The notes under the pieces were generated by a model. The model saw only the letters and a program-made list of their open reading frames with translations. It did no database searches and was not told the DNA's origin. A stretch of 39,539 nucleotides of DNA, from contig JAAELC010000121.1 in NCBI GenBank assembly GCA_024227135.1, positions 1 to 39,539 on the forward strand, in the 5' to 3' direction. Shown here one piece after another: positions 27,454 through 37,800 of the stretch (position 1 is the stretch's first letter; the number at the start of each line of letters is the position of its first letter). A program made the position numbers and the translations under genes. The stretch is from Gammaproteobacteria bacterium (lineage in GTDB: Bacteria; Pseudomonadota; Gammaproteobacteria; Chromatiales; Chromatiaceae).

Positions 27454-28278
27454 ATGGCGATCACAATCCGGCTTTCAATTCTACTGTTCGCGTTGCTGTT
27501 GATCTCAGGTTGCTCCATGCTTCCCGACCTGGAAGATGAAACAAAAGGGTGGAGCGCCCAGCAATTCTATAACGAAGCCTCGTCAGCCATGGCTGACGGC
27601 AACTACGAAAACGCAATAAAATACTACGAAGGACTTGAATCCCGCTACCCGTTTGGCCGCCTGGCCATGCAATCCCAACTGGATATTGCTTATGCCTACT
27701 ACAAGGACAATAAGCCGGAGGCTGCCGTCGCAGCTGCGGATCGCTTCATCAAACTGCACCCCCGCAATCCCCATGTGGACTACGCGTACTATCTCCGCGG
27801 TATCGTGAATTTTAACCGCAATCTTGGCTTTATTGCGCGTTACGTTCCGATTGACACATCACAACGTGATCCGGGATCAGTGAAAAACTCCTTCGACTAC
27901 CTCAACGAGCTGGTTACCCGTTTTCCAGACAGCAAATACTCAAATGACGCCCGCAGGCGCATGATCTACCTTCGTAACAACCTGGCGATGCATGAAATCC
28001 ACGTCGCGCGCTACTATTTGAAGCGGGGAGCCTATGTGGCGGCTGCCAAACGGGCAGTGACCGTTGTGGAGAACTATCAGCGCACACCCGCAGTGCAGGA
28101 CGCCCTGGAGATCATGATCGTGGCTTACGACAAACTGGGAATGGAAGAATTGTACAAGGATACCGTACGGGTACTCGCCCTCAACGAATCCAAAGGAAAC
28201 TTTGACATTCCAGGCACTGATCAGGAAAAGTCTCTCAGCAAACAAGCCTGGGACTTCATGGAACTGGATCAGAACTAA
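27454..28278 (+). CDS. bamD: Outer membrane assembly lipoprotein BamD
   Basis: This TPR lipoprotein is the essential BamA partner in beta-barrel insertion. From ATG 27454 it has 274 residues. The signal peptide (MAITIRLSILLFALLLISGC) ends in the lipobox LISGC with lipidated Cys20. About five TPR units follow (e.g. AMADGNYENAIKYYEGLESRYPFG, YYKDNKPEAAVAAADRFIKLHP). FVARYVPID-like FIARYVPIDTSQRDPGS and ARYYLKRGAYVAAAKRAVTVVENY are hallmark BamD segments. The longer reading from 27406 would put a non-signal leader before the signal peptide and is rejected. The gene is followed by MITE copy C. Confidence 0.97.
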   Translation: MAITIRLSILLFALLLISGCSMLPDLEDETKGWSAQQFYNEASSAMADGNYENAIKYYEGLESRYPFGRLAMQSQLDIAYAYYKDNKPEAAVAAADRFIKLHPRNPHVDYAYYLRGIVNFNRNLGFIARYVPIDTSQRDPGSVKNSFDYLNELVTRFPDSKYSNDARRRMIYLRNNLAMHEIHVARYYLKRGAYVAAAKRAVTVVENYQRTPAVQDALEIMIVAYDKLGMEELYKDTVRVLALNESKGNFDIPGTDQEKSLSKQAWDFMELDQN

Positions 28279-28287
28279 ACTCTTAGT

Positions 28288-28429
28288 GTAACTGCTCATC
28301 CCCCAGAGATTACCCCCCATGGGCGGTCTGTGGAGGAAGAGTCTTTGGCATGGATGCCAAAGCAAAGCCTACAGGGAGGGTTTTACGGCGCCTTCCGCAA
28401 CAGATTGCCCGAGCGGGGTGAGTAGCTAC
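28288..28429 (+). mobile_element. MITE-like element, copy C (142 bp)
   Basis: Same length and orientation as the copy at 4099-4240. Ends are GTAACTGCTCATCCC and GGGGTGAGTAGCTAC. The central CTTTGGCAT/ATGCCAAAG hairpin is intact. Flanks CTCTTAGT (28280-28287) and CTCTTATG (28430-28437) share the first six bases, a decayed 8-bp target duplication. It was inserted 9 bases after the bamD stop. Confidence 0.85.
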
Positions 28430-28437
28430 CTCTTATG

Positions 28438-28733
28438 TTTAATACCAGCCCGGTCCTGGAAGTCTGAATCCAGGGGGGTTGCAGAACTGCTCTTACCCCC
28501 TCCCTGCCTTACCCCCAATTGTTAACAATTGTAAAACATCGCTGAAACGCGTTGTGGTTTGATCACTACTACCCTATGTTTTAGTCAGGTATCTGGTTGA
28601 TTAGTTGTCTGTTGTGGATACTCCCGGTGTGCTCAACCACAGAACCACCGATTGGATAATCCCAAGAGTAACCACCGCACTCGATATAGATAGAGCTGGT
28701 CCACCAGCCAAACATAGGAGTGTAAACAAAAAG
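28438..28733 (+). promoter_or_regulatory. Leader region of the OmpR-type regulator with a 16-bp palindrome
   Basis: No gene is seen before the regulator. CAATTGTTAACAATTG (28516-28531) is a perfect palindrome about 200 bases before ATG 28734 and could be an operator. A palindrome of this size is expected roughly once by chance in a window this long, so support is weak. AGGAG (28716-28720) is the ribosome-binding site, 13 bases before the ATG. Confidence 0.3.
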
Positions 28734-29555
28734 ATGCATGGTCTGGCAATGAACACAGAAAAAGAAACTCGACAGGTCGGAACCGAAAGCAAAATCCGAT
28801 TACCTACTGTATTATTTGGGGGGACCCCTATCCCGGAACTGGAAGCTCTTGAAAGCGCTTTGCAGGAAAAGGGAATGCTGCTGACTTCTGCCAGCTCCAG
28901 CAACTGGCCACAAGTCGCCAATGATAAAAAACCAGCGATCCTGATCCTGAATTTAGGTAAATTGAACTCCCTGACCCTAGAGCAGGCCCAGGAAGCCAGA
29001 CCAGCCGGAGTTACCACCATCGGAGTGTTCGATGAGGAGGATATGGACAAAACGCTCCAGATTCACGAGCTGGCGCTGGACGACTTTCTGTTCAGGCCGC
29101 TCCATCAGAAGGAATTCATCTGCCGCATTCAGGTATTGCTGCACAGGTACGACAGAACCCATACCCGAACAACCCTGGAGAAACGAAGACGACTACGCCG
29201 CCGGTCCGACAGATGGCAGTCGTCAAATAACAGCCGTCACCAACCCCATCCTAGGGTCTATATCGACGACCATAGAAAAGTCGTGAAGATCGAAGGGAAG
29301 GAGGTGGAGCTTACACCGAAGGAGTACAAGCTGTTCCATATGTTCGCATCAGAAATCGGCCGGGTGTTTTCCTGCAGTGAAATTATCGACAGCTTATGGA
29401 AAGACTCCAATCGCGCAGCCGTCGCCGATGTCCAGCAATACGTTCATCTGCTTCGACGAAAAATTGAGAAAGATCCAGCTAAACCCAAGTGGATATCAAC
29501 CGTCAAAGGCTTTGGGTACAAACTGGAATTCCCAGGTCACGAAAGAAATCCGTAG
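28734..29555 (+). CDS. OmpR-type regulator with degenerate receiver domain
   Basis: From ATG 28734 the product has 273 residues. A receiver-like domain covers about residues 20-135, and a winged-helix Trans_reg_C domain about 170-268 (VELTPKEYKLFHMFASEIGRVFSCSEIIDSLWK, RRKIEKDPAKPKWISTVKGFGYKLEF, in part). The receiver has lost the phosphorylation residues: the N-terminal Asp pair is replaced (PTVLFGGT), the phospho-acceptor strand reads AILILNLG with Asn, and the Lys-Pro is Arg-Pro (LFRPLHQKEF). It should therefore not be switched by a histidine kinase. A basic linker (RRRLRRRSDRWQ) joins the domains. No cognate kinase lies next to it. The frame is open from 28605, but without a ribosome-binding site. 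Confidence 0.85.
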   Translation: MHGLAMNTEKETRQVGTESKIRLPTVLFGGTPIPELEALESALQEKGMLLTSASSSNWPQVANDKKPAILILNLGKLNSLTLEQAQEARPAGVTTIGVFDEEDMDKTLQIHELALDDFLFRPLHQKEFICRIQVLLHRYDRTHTRTTLEKRRRLRRRSDRWQSSNNSRHQPHPRVYIDDHRKVVKIEGKEVELTPKEYKLFHMFASEIGRVFSCSEIIDSLWKDSNRAAVADVQQYVHLLRRKIEKDPAKPKWISTVKGFGYKLEFPGHERNP

Positions 29556-29997
29556 CAGTGGTGCGGCCTTGCCAAGCGCGATCGAAACTCCCGCAATGGG
29601 CTTCTAATCGTCAAAAACGCCATCCCCTTCCCCCGCCGGGGGGAGGCCCAAGTGGGAATAAAAAATCTGGATGCCCCGCCACCCAATCCCCAATTTCATC
29701 AATAAACAGGGATGTTCCTGAATATCACCTTCAAACTGATACTGAAGGTGCACTGAACACACACTGATTTCTCCCTCCGACGATTGAATCGAATACCCCC
29801 CCATACTCCCTGGTGATCTCTTGCGTTATAGTGGTGGTCACTCGAAAACCCCTGGCAGAATCCTGAGCGGTAAAGTTTATAAACAGCCCGGAAAAGGATT
29901 CTGACCTCGCAGTTGCCACCCCACACCTCCGTCACGGATTATGGTCATATTCGTGATATGACCCCACAATACCCGACCAGAATGAGGCTAAAGACTC
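29556..29997. other. Gene-free region before the VKOR gene
   Basis: No convincing gene. A GC-rich hairpin, CCTTCCCCC-GCC-GGGGGGAGG (about 29628-29648), follows the regulator but has no T tract on the plus strand. A dyad CACCTTCA/TGAAGGTG (29726-29733 and 29743-29750), flanked by GTTC and GAAC, might be an operator. GAGG (29984-29987) serves the VKOR GTG start. Confidence 0.4.
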
Positions 29998-30927
29998 GTG
30001 AAAAAAAAGCGCAAAAAAAAATTACACCGAGAAAACAGGACCACGGAACACAAACCAGGCCATGGGGCAAAACAAGCTGCAGCCACCCACCCGATAAAAG
30101 GGGTACATCTACTTCTGCTGATTCTGGTTTTTTGCGGTCTCGCCCTTACAGCTTACATAACCGCCACCCGGTGGTTTGGCACAGTTCCACTGGCATGCAG
30201 CGACGGGTCGGATTGTGACCTGGTACAGAGCAGCCGCTGGTCCACACTTTTCGGTCTGCCGATTTCATTCTGGGGATTTCTCACCTACGGAATATTGCTC
30301 AAGACAATCTGGCGCATGCGTAAACGACGCCTTTCATGGCGATTCGCCTGGGTAATCACCTTTGTCAGTGTGGGAATCAGTACCTACCTGACTGCAATAT
30401 CCCTGTTCGTCATCGAAGCGATATGCATTTACTGCCTGACATCATTCGGCCTGATGCTGGCTATCTTTGCCATACTGAGCATGACCAGACCCGATCCCAT
30501 GCCTGACTTTCAATGGCGCACCTGGCTTCCCGGCACTGCACTGGCCACCGTCGCCGTAGTAGCCGGGCTTCAGATTCATTACAGCGGCATTTTCGACCCG
30601 GCAGCCGGTCCGGAAAAGCCGTACCTCAAAGCACTGGCCATGCACCTTGAAAAATCCGGGGCTAAATTCTACGGAGCCTACTGGTGTCAGAACTGTCAGG
30701 AGCAGAAGAGCCTGTTCGAAGCATCAGCCCATCGTTTGCCCTACGTGGAATGTACCCCCGATGGACGAAACGGGATTCGGGACATAGCCTGCCTTACCAG
30801 AAATATCCAACGCTACCCCACCTGGATAATAAACAACCAGCGCTACGAACTTGCCCTCAAGCCCGACAGCCTGGCCCGGTACAGCAAATTTCGCTGGTCG
30901 AAGGAAAAAGCAGCCGACACCCAATAA
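29998..30927 (+). CDS. Vitamin K epoxide reductase family protein with thioredoxin-like domain
   Basis: The 309-residue membrane protein probably makes or relays disulfides in the periplasm (DsbB-like role). A very basic cytoplasmic N-terminus (KKKRKKKLHREN) leads into four or five membrane segments (about 37-58, 84-100, 114-136, 139-158, 177-195). VKOR features are the loop Cys pair in LACSDGSDCDLVQSS and the redox motif CIYC in helix 4. The C-terminal thioredoxin-like domain has WCQNC (about 226-230) and PTWIINNQRYEL, as in cyanobacterial-type VKOR-Trx fusions. The start is GTG 29998 with GAGG 10 bases upstream. It is convergent with the sulfatase gene, 32 bases apart. Confidence 0.92.
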   Translation: MKKKRKKKLHRENRTTEHKPGHGAKQAAATHPIKGVHLLLLILVFCGLALTAYITATRWFGTVPLACSDGSDCDLVQSSRWSTLFGLPISFWGFLTYGILLKTIWRMRKRRLSWRFAWVITFVSVGISTYLTAISLFVIEAICIYCLTSFGLMLAIFAILSMTRPDPMPDFQWRTWLPGTALATVAVVAGLQIHYSGIFDPAAGPEKPYLKALAMHLEKSGAKFYGAYWCQNCQEQKSLFEASAHRLPYVECTPDGRNGIRDIACLTRNIQRYPTWIINNQRYELALKPDSLARYSKFRWSKEKAADTQ

Positions 30928-30959
30928 GATTGATTACCGGGGCCCTGAGCTGATGACCT

Positions 30960-32906
30960 TCAGTTCAGATTCTTTGGTGGGGCCAGCTGAGAGTAATAAG
31001 CTGGATCACTGTAGTAGCGGATCTGCTGAAGCACCCAGGAGGAAAGCCTGTGGTCAAGGCGCTGGGCCAGTTCGGGCCTGGCAGCACTCAGATCGTTGAA
31101 CTCGGAAGCATCCTGCTCCAGATTGTATAGCTCCAACCTTTCTACGGGGTAGTAGGTTTGCAGCAGTTTCCATGGCCACTCCACGATAGCATTCTGCTTG
31201 ATAATTGCATTGGTGTGCATGAAAACCGGTCGCTCTTCGGAGCGATCAAAGGGTGACACTCCCTGAAAACCATCGGGTACCGGAATACTCTTGAGATCCA
31301 GTATCGCCGCAGCAAGATCAATATGGCTGACAGGTTGTAAATGGTGCCCTGGTCTCTTACTTGATTGCACCGGGGGTTTGATCAGGGCGAATGTGCGCAT
31401 AACCTCTTCGTACATGGGACCGGAATGGTTCCCGAACCCATGTTCATAAAATGCCTCTCCGCTATCCCCGACCACCACAAAAGTGGTGCTGTCCCACAAA
31501 CCTTCGGCTTTCAGAAAGCTGACAAAATCTTTCAACATCCCATCGACATTGTAGACGGCATTCAGATAACGATTTTTTACATTCTGCTTTTTCTCTTCCG
31601 GCCAGCGAAAATAGACCGCCTTGAACCCCATATCCGCAGGCTGAAACGGCTCGTCCCCCCCGGGGGGAATCACATAACTGAAATGGGTGTTCTGCAGGTT
31701 GAGTCCGAGAAAGAAATCCCCTCGCCCCCCTAGAGACTCAATCCACTGTTCTGCTACTTTGAAGGTGGAACTGTCTTCGATCTTACCCGCCGTCGCCACC
31801 CCCTTTTCGATCATCATCTTGACGCCAAATTTATCGTCCTCGTTGAACCATGTATCACCCTTGAAGTCTTCCGAGTGATAAAAATAGTCCACTTCATCGA
31901 CTTCCAGCCAATTGATCATCTCCCCCCATTTTTCGTTCTGGGATGAGATATAGGCGGTGCGATAGTCATGGGCCTTGAATGCTGAAAACAGTGAGTCCCC
32001 GCGCCAAGCCGCACCTCTGGGATAACGCTGCAAACCCGCCGACCGCAATGGGTACTGGGAATACCAGAACGCCAGATCTGCATAGTTGGAGTGGGAAGCG
32101 GTCGCGTAGGCCTTATCAAACATCACAGCCTCATTTTGCAGCGACTTTAGAAAAGGGATGGGTGAAGGCGATAATTCCAGCAGGTCCCTTCTCAATGATT
32201 CGATCAGTACAACCACGACCGGCCCCCGCTGTTCCTTCTGCAAGGTCACCGGCTCGTACTTCTGCTTCTGCTCGAAGTGGATGGCTGACTGTTGAGCTTG
32301 CGCCAGAGGATCAGCCACCTGCCATCCCAGCATCGACTGTACCGGTGTGATCGGAGCGGCATAAGGAATCACCGCCTGCCACGCAAGAAAAGCAACCATC
32401 GCCGCTCCAGAAAGCTTCAACCCCGAACGGCCCGACAGAAGCGGCTCGGTACGAGAAAAAACAGTATGGGCGAGCAGTCCCAGCAGCACACTGAGTACCA
32501 GAAAAATGGCGGCAGCAACTGGAGATGTCTGCAGGATGTGCTGGGGTAGCCGTTCCAGGTTTTGAAAGAGAAACAGAATGGCGTCGTCACTCGGCGCAAA
32601 TCCATTGGTTGCAAGAAACGACCAGTAGAAGATCAGATAAGCCGATATCGTCGAAAGCAGAATAACCAGCAGGAAGCGCCCCACCCGCTTCAAGCCAGAG
32701 ACATCCCACCGATTGAGAAGCCCGTATAAAAGGGACAACAGGAAAAACAGCATCAACCAGCCGAACAGTTGGGACACTCCGCCAAGTACCAGCCCCAGCA
32801 ACGGCGGCCGGCCTGATTCACCTGCCGGTGCCTGGCCAGCCAGAAAAGATACCAGAAGATCGAAAACCGGTACCAGTAACAGGACGTAGGACCAAAGGGA
32901 CTTCAA
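30960..32906 (-). CDS. Membrane-anchored sulfatase / LtaS-like phosphotransferase
   Basis: An N-terminal block of about five membrane helices precedes a periplasmic alkaline-phosphatase-superfamily domain. Metal and active-site features include VVVVLIESLRRDLL (metal Glu), TASHSNYADL (candidate Thr/Ser nucleophile), FVVVGDSGEAFYEHGFGNHSG (Asp and His ligands) and FFLGLNLQNTHFSYV. This layout fits LtaS, EptA/OpgE-like phosphoglycerol or phosphoethanolamine transferases, or arylsulfatases; the choice between them cannot be made. The frame opens at TTG 32963, but TTG 32906 has GAGGAG 8 bases upstream and starts just before the first helix (KSLWSYVLLLVPVF), giving 648 residues. The gene is convergent with the VKOR gene. 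Confidence 0.85.
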   Translation of the reverse strand: MKSLWSYVLLLVPVFDLLVSFLAGQAPAGESGRPPLLGLVLGGVSQLFGWLMLFFLLSLLYGLLNRWDVSGLKRVGRFLLVILLSTISAYLIFYWSFLATNGFAPSDDAILFLFQNLERLPQHILQTSPVAAAIFLVLSVLLGLLAHTVFSRTEPLLSGRSGLKLSGAAMVAFLAWQAVIPYAAPITPVQSMLGWQVADPLAQAQQSAIHFEQKQKYEPVTLQKEQRGPVVVVLIESLRRDLLELSPSPIPFLKSLQNEAVMFDKAYATASHSNYADLAFWYSQYPLRSAGLQRYPRGAAWRGDSLFSAFKAHDYRTAYISSQNEKWGEMINWLEVDEVDYFYHSEDFKGDTWFNEDDKFGVKMMIEKGVATAGKIEDSSTFKVAEQWIESLGGRGDFFLGLNLQNTHFSYVIPPGGDEPFQPADMGFKAVYFRWPEEKKQNVKNRYLNAVYNVDGMLKDFVSFLKAEGLWDSTTFVVVGDSGEAFYEHGFGNHSGPMYEEVMRTFALIKPPVQSSKRPGHHLQPVSHIDLAAAILDLKSIPVPDGFQGVSPFDRSEERPVFMHTNAIIKQNAIVEWPWKLLQTYYPVERLELYNLEQDASEFNDLSAARPELAQRLDHRLSSWVLQQIRYYSDPAYYSQLAPPKNLN

Positions 32907-32914
32907 GCTATACT

Positions 32915-32920
32915 CTCCTC
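32915..32920 (-). promoter_or_regulatory. Ribosome-binding site deciding the sulfatase start
   Basis: GAGGAG on the minus strand is 8 bases before TTG 32906. The alternative TTG at 32963 has no such motif. Confidence 0.6.
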
Positions 32921-32963
32921 GAGAAACGACTTGTGGCGACCCGGTGAGCACCACCTGACGCAA

Positions 32964-33322
32964 ACAGGGATCCGATTGACAGGCTTTCTATCGGCAGTTG
33001 ACCTTACCAACGTGAATTGATGGTCAGCCGGCTGGAACGGCCAATACCAAAACACGCTTCCCTAGAGCCGTCTCACCCTTTGAAAACGCTGCTCCAGGGA
33101 CTTTACGAACTTCTTCTACGGTGATTTCCGGCAATTTCTCAACATGTCGGCTGGGTGGCCTGTCGTCTGTTACCCGAATCCGGCCTGTGCCAAGTACTGG
33201 GATGGTCAGAATTACCCTGAAAATGAAATAGTGCCCTGTGGACTGCCTTCCGGTCTGCGATAATTACCGGATTCTACAGGGGATAGCGGCGCTGACTCTG
33301 ATGGCTTGAATACCCCTGCTTC
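32964..33322. other. Gene-free region between sulfatase and glnB
   Basis: A minus-strand frame is open for about 79 codons (33024 to about 33263) and reads, in part, VLGTGRIRVTDDRPPSRHV and GKRVLVLAVPAG, but it has no ATG or GTG start. It may be the remnant of a gene or chance. Nothing else is evident apart from the probable end of the glnB transcript and the sulfatase promoter region. Confidence 0.3.
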
Positions 33323-35436
<2,114 letters not shown>

Positions 35437-35530
35437 GGTACTGGTACTCCATCAGAGTCATAGATTAGGATTCAGAGCTTCCACTGTTCACAAAGGCTCG
35501 TATCAGGGATGCAGTCCTCCCGAACGAGAA

Positions 35531-35560
35531 AGCCCCGACCTCCATCAGGAGAGCGGGGCT
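35531..35560 (-). terminator. Intrinsic terminator of sucCD
   Basis: On the minus strand AGCCCCG...CGGGGCT with inner CTCC/GGAG pairing forms a stable hairpin followed by TTTCTCGTT. It lies 83 bases after the sucD stop and before nadE. Confidence 0.8.
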
Positions 35561-35642
35561 CTGTACACCATCAGTGCGGTATCGGCGAATGCAGCGAAAT
35601 CACACACTGACGGAGTATAGGGTCATAAACCCTCAGGCGATA

Positions 35643-36512
35643 TCAGCTCATCAACTCCAGCATCTTCGCCCCAATGTCGGCAATCGAACGAACTGTTGTC
35701 ACATTTGCCGCTTCCAATGCCGCAAACTTGCCGTCAGCCGTACCTTTGCCGCCACTGACGATGGCACCCGCATGTCCCATTCGCTTTCCAGCCGGCGCGG
35801 TAACACCTGCAATATAGGCAACAACGGGTTTACTGACATGTTCCTGGATGTAGGCGGCAGCATCTTCCTCAGCGGTTCCACCGATCTCACCTACCATCAC
35901 GATCCCTTCCGTCTGGGGATCCTGCTCAAACAGCTCCAGACAATCGATAAAGTTCATACCATGAATCGGGTCACCACCGATACCGACACAGGTACTCTGC
36001 CCCTGACCAGTCTTGGTGGTCTGGAAAACAGCTTCATAGGTCAAGGTGCCGGACCTGGAGACAATACCTATCTTACCCGGCTGATGAATCATTCCCGGCA
36101 TGATACCGATCTTGCACTCTCCCGGGGTGATAATTCCAGGACAGTTGGGGCCAATGAGCCGGCAATCGTATTGTTGAAGCGCTGCCTTGACCTTCAACAT
36201 ATCCAATACCGGGATACCTTCGGTAATACAGGCGATTACTTTGATACCGGCATCTGCCGCCTCAAGCACGGCGTCAGCAGCAAATGCTGCTGGAACATAG
36301 ATCATGGTGGCCTCTGCCCCAGCCTGCTCAACCGCATCATGAACAGTGTTGAAAACGGGCAGGTCCAGATGTTTCTGCCCTCCCTTACCCGGGGTGACAC
36401 CACCCACCATGTTGGTTCCGTAGGCGATGGCCTGCTCGGTATGGAACGTACCTTGTTTTCCGGTAAAACCCTGGCAAATCACCCGGGTGCTCTTATTAAT
36501 GAGAATACTCAC
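35643..36512 (-). CDS. sucD: Succinyl-CoA synthetase, alpha subunit
   Basis: The 289-residue subunit binds CoA and carries the phosphohistidine of the TCA-cycle enzyme. [19 protein letters not shown] binds Co[13 protein letters not shown] and the active His247 in [16 protein letters not shown] are present. Length matches E. coli SucD (289). The start is GTG 36512 with AGGA upstream. It follows sucC by 22 bases on the same strand. A terminator ends the operon. Confidence 0.98.
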   Translation of the reverse strand: MSILINKSTRVICQGFTGKQGTFHTEQAIAYGTNMVGGVTPGKGGQKHLDLPVFNTVHDAVEQAGAEATMIYVPAAFAADAVLEAADAGIKVIACITEGIPVLDMLKVKAALQQYDCRLIGPNCPGIITPGECKIGIMPGMIHQPGKIGIVSRSGTLTYEAVFQTTKTGQGQSTCVGIGGDPIHGMNFIDCLELFEQDPQTEGIVMVGEIGGTAEEDAAAYIQEHVSKPVVAYIAGVTAPAGKRMGHAGAIVSGGKGTADGKFAALEAANVTTVRSIADIGAKMLELMS

Positions 36513-36534
36513 GATATTTTTCCTAGGTTCCTGT

Positions 36535-37698
36535 TCAGCCCTTAGCGGCGGCTACAGCTTGCTGCGCTGCTTCTGTGAGGTCGGCGGCAGTGGAGATGGC
36601 CAAACCGCTGGCAGCCAGCTTTTCAAGGCCCTGCACCGCGTTCGTGCCTTCCAGGCGCACCACCACCGGTACCTTGATATCCACTTCCTGAACGGCCTGG
36701 ATGATACCTTCGGCAATCAGATCGCAACGCACGATACCACCAAAGATGTTAACCAATACGGCCTGTACCTTGTCGTCGGATAGAATCAGCTTGAAAGCTT
36801 CCGCCACACGAGCGGCGGTGGTGTTGCCTCCCACGTCGAGGAAGTTGGCAGGGGTTCCCCCCTGGAGCTGTACCAGATCCATGGTGGCCATAGCCAGCCC
36901 TGCCCCGTTGACCATGCAACCAATATTCCCATCCAGCGTGATATAGTTGAGGTCGTGCTCCTTGGCTGTTGCCTCCCGCTCGTCTTCCTGACTGATATCA
37001 CGCATGGCCATCAGTTCGGCCTGACGGTAGAAGGCGTTGTCGTCAAGGTTGATCTTGGCATCCAGTGCAATAAGTTCACCCTGACCGGTCACCACCAGCG
37101 GGTTGATTTCAACCAGACTCGCATCGCAATCGTTGAACAGGTTGTGTAACCCGTGCATGAATTTCTGGAATGCCCGAACTTGAGGACCCTCGAGCCCGAG
37201 CTGAAATGCCATCTTGCGGCATTGATATCCCTGAAGGCCAGCGACAGGATCGATGTGTATGGTATGAATTTTCTCAGGGGTCTCTTCTGCCACCTCTTCG
37301 ATATTCATGCCGCCCGCGCTGGACCCCATGAACAGAATACGTCTTTCTGCTCGGTCGATGAGCGCGCTGAGGTAAAGTTCGCGCCCGATATCGGTGGGCT
37401 CTTCGATCAGCAGGGTGTTAACGGGGAGACCGGGTTCACCAGTCTGCTTGGTGACCATGCGACTGCCGAGCAACCGATTGGCCTCTTCCTCAACCTTGTC
37501 GAGGCTGTCGACGATGACTACACCGCCGACCTTTCCGCGCCCTCCAGCGTGCACCTGCGCCTTGACCACCCATCTGTCCCCTCCGAGTGCCTGGGCCGCT
37601 TCCCGGGCCGCTGACACACTGCAGGCGGGCTTGCCCTCAGGCACCGGTATGCCCTGTTTTGCAAACAACTGCTTGGACTGGTATTCATGTAGGTTCAT
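36535..37698 (-). CDS. sucC: Succinyl-CoA synthetase, ADP-forming, beta subunit
   Basis: The 387-residue ATP-grasp subunit ([22 protein letters not shown]) binds nucleotide and succinate. [17 protein letters not shown] is the ATP-grasp loop; [28 protein letters not shown]-type metal site, [19 protein letters not shown] and [13 protein letters not shown] complete the signature. Length equals the family norm (388 in E. coli). It is the first gene of the sucCD operon. It is not next to sucAB or sdh in this window and is divergent from the sensor kinase gene. Confidence 0.98.
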   Translation of the reverse strand: MNLHEYQSKQLFAKQGIPVPEGKPACSVSAAREAAQALGGDRWVVKAQVHAGGRGKVGGVVIVDSLDKVEEEANRLLGSRMVTKQTGEPGLPVNTLLIEEPTDIGRELYLSALIDRAERRILFMGSSAGGMNIEEVAEETPEKIHTIHIDPVAGLQGYQCRKMAFQLGLEGPQVRAFQKFMHGLHNLFNDCDASLVEINPLVVTGQGELIALDAKINLDDNAFYRQAELMAMRDISQEDEREATAKEHDLNYITLDGNIGCMVNGAGLAMATMDLVQLQGGTPANFLDVGGNTTAARVAEAFKLILSDDKVQAVLVNIFGGIVRCDLIAEGIIQAVQEVDIKVPVVVRLEGTNAVQGLEKLAASGLAISTAADLTEAAQQAVAAAKG

Positions 37699-37800
37699 TC
37701 TTTCGCAACCTGTACGCTAAAAAAACGACCATTTTCGTCCAAACAGGCCCAAGAATCAAAACAAATATATACCTGCCTAAGATATTATTATGATGTACCA
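37699..37800. promoter_or_regulatory. Divergent promoter region sucC / sensor kinase
   Basis: The 102-bp AT-rich spacer contains TATATA and TTATTATG tracts that could serve -10 boxes in either direction. No complete -35/-10 pair is clear. Confidence 0.3.

Noticed and set aside
28516-28531. Palindrome CAATTGTTAACAATTG as a confirmed operator
   Set aside because: A 16-bp perfect palindrome is expected about once by chance in this length of DNA; kept only as a low-confidence site.
35574-36545. 323-codon plus-strand frame opposite sucD
   Set aside because: Antisense shadow of sucD, caused by codon bias.
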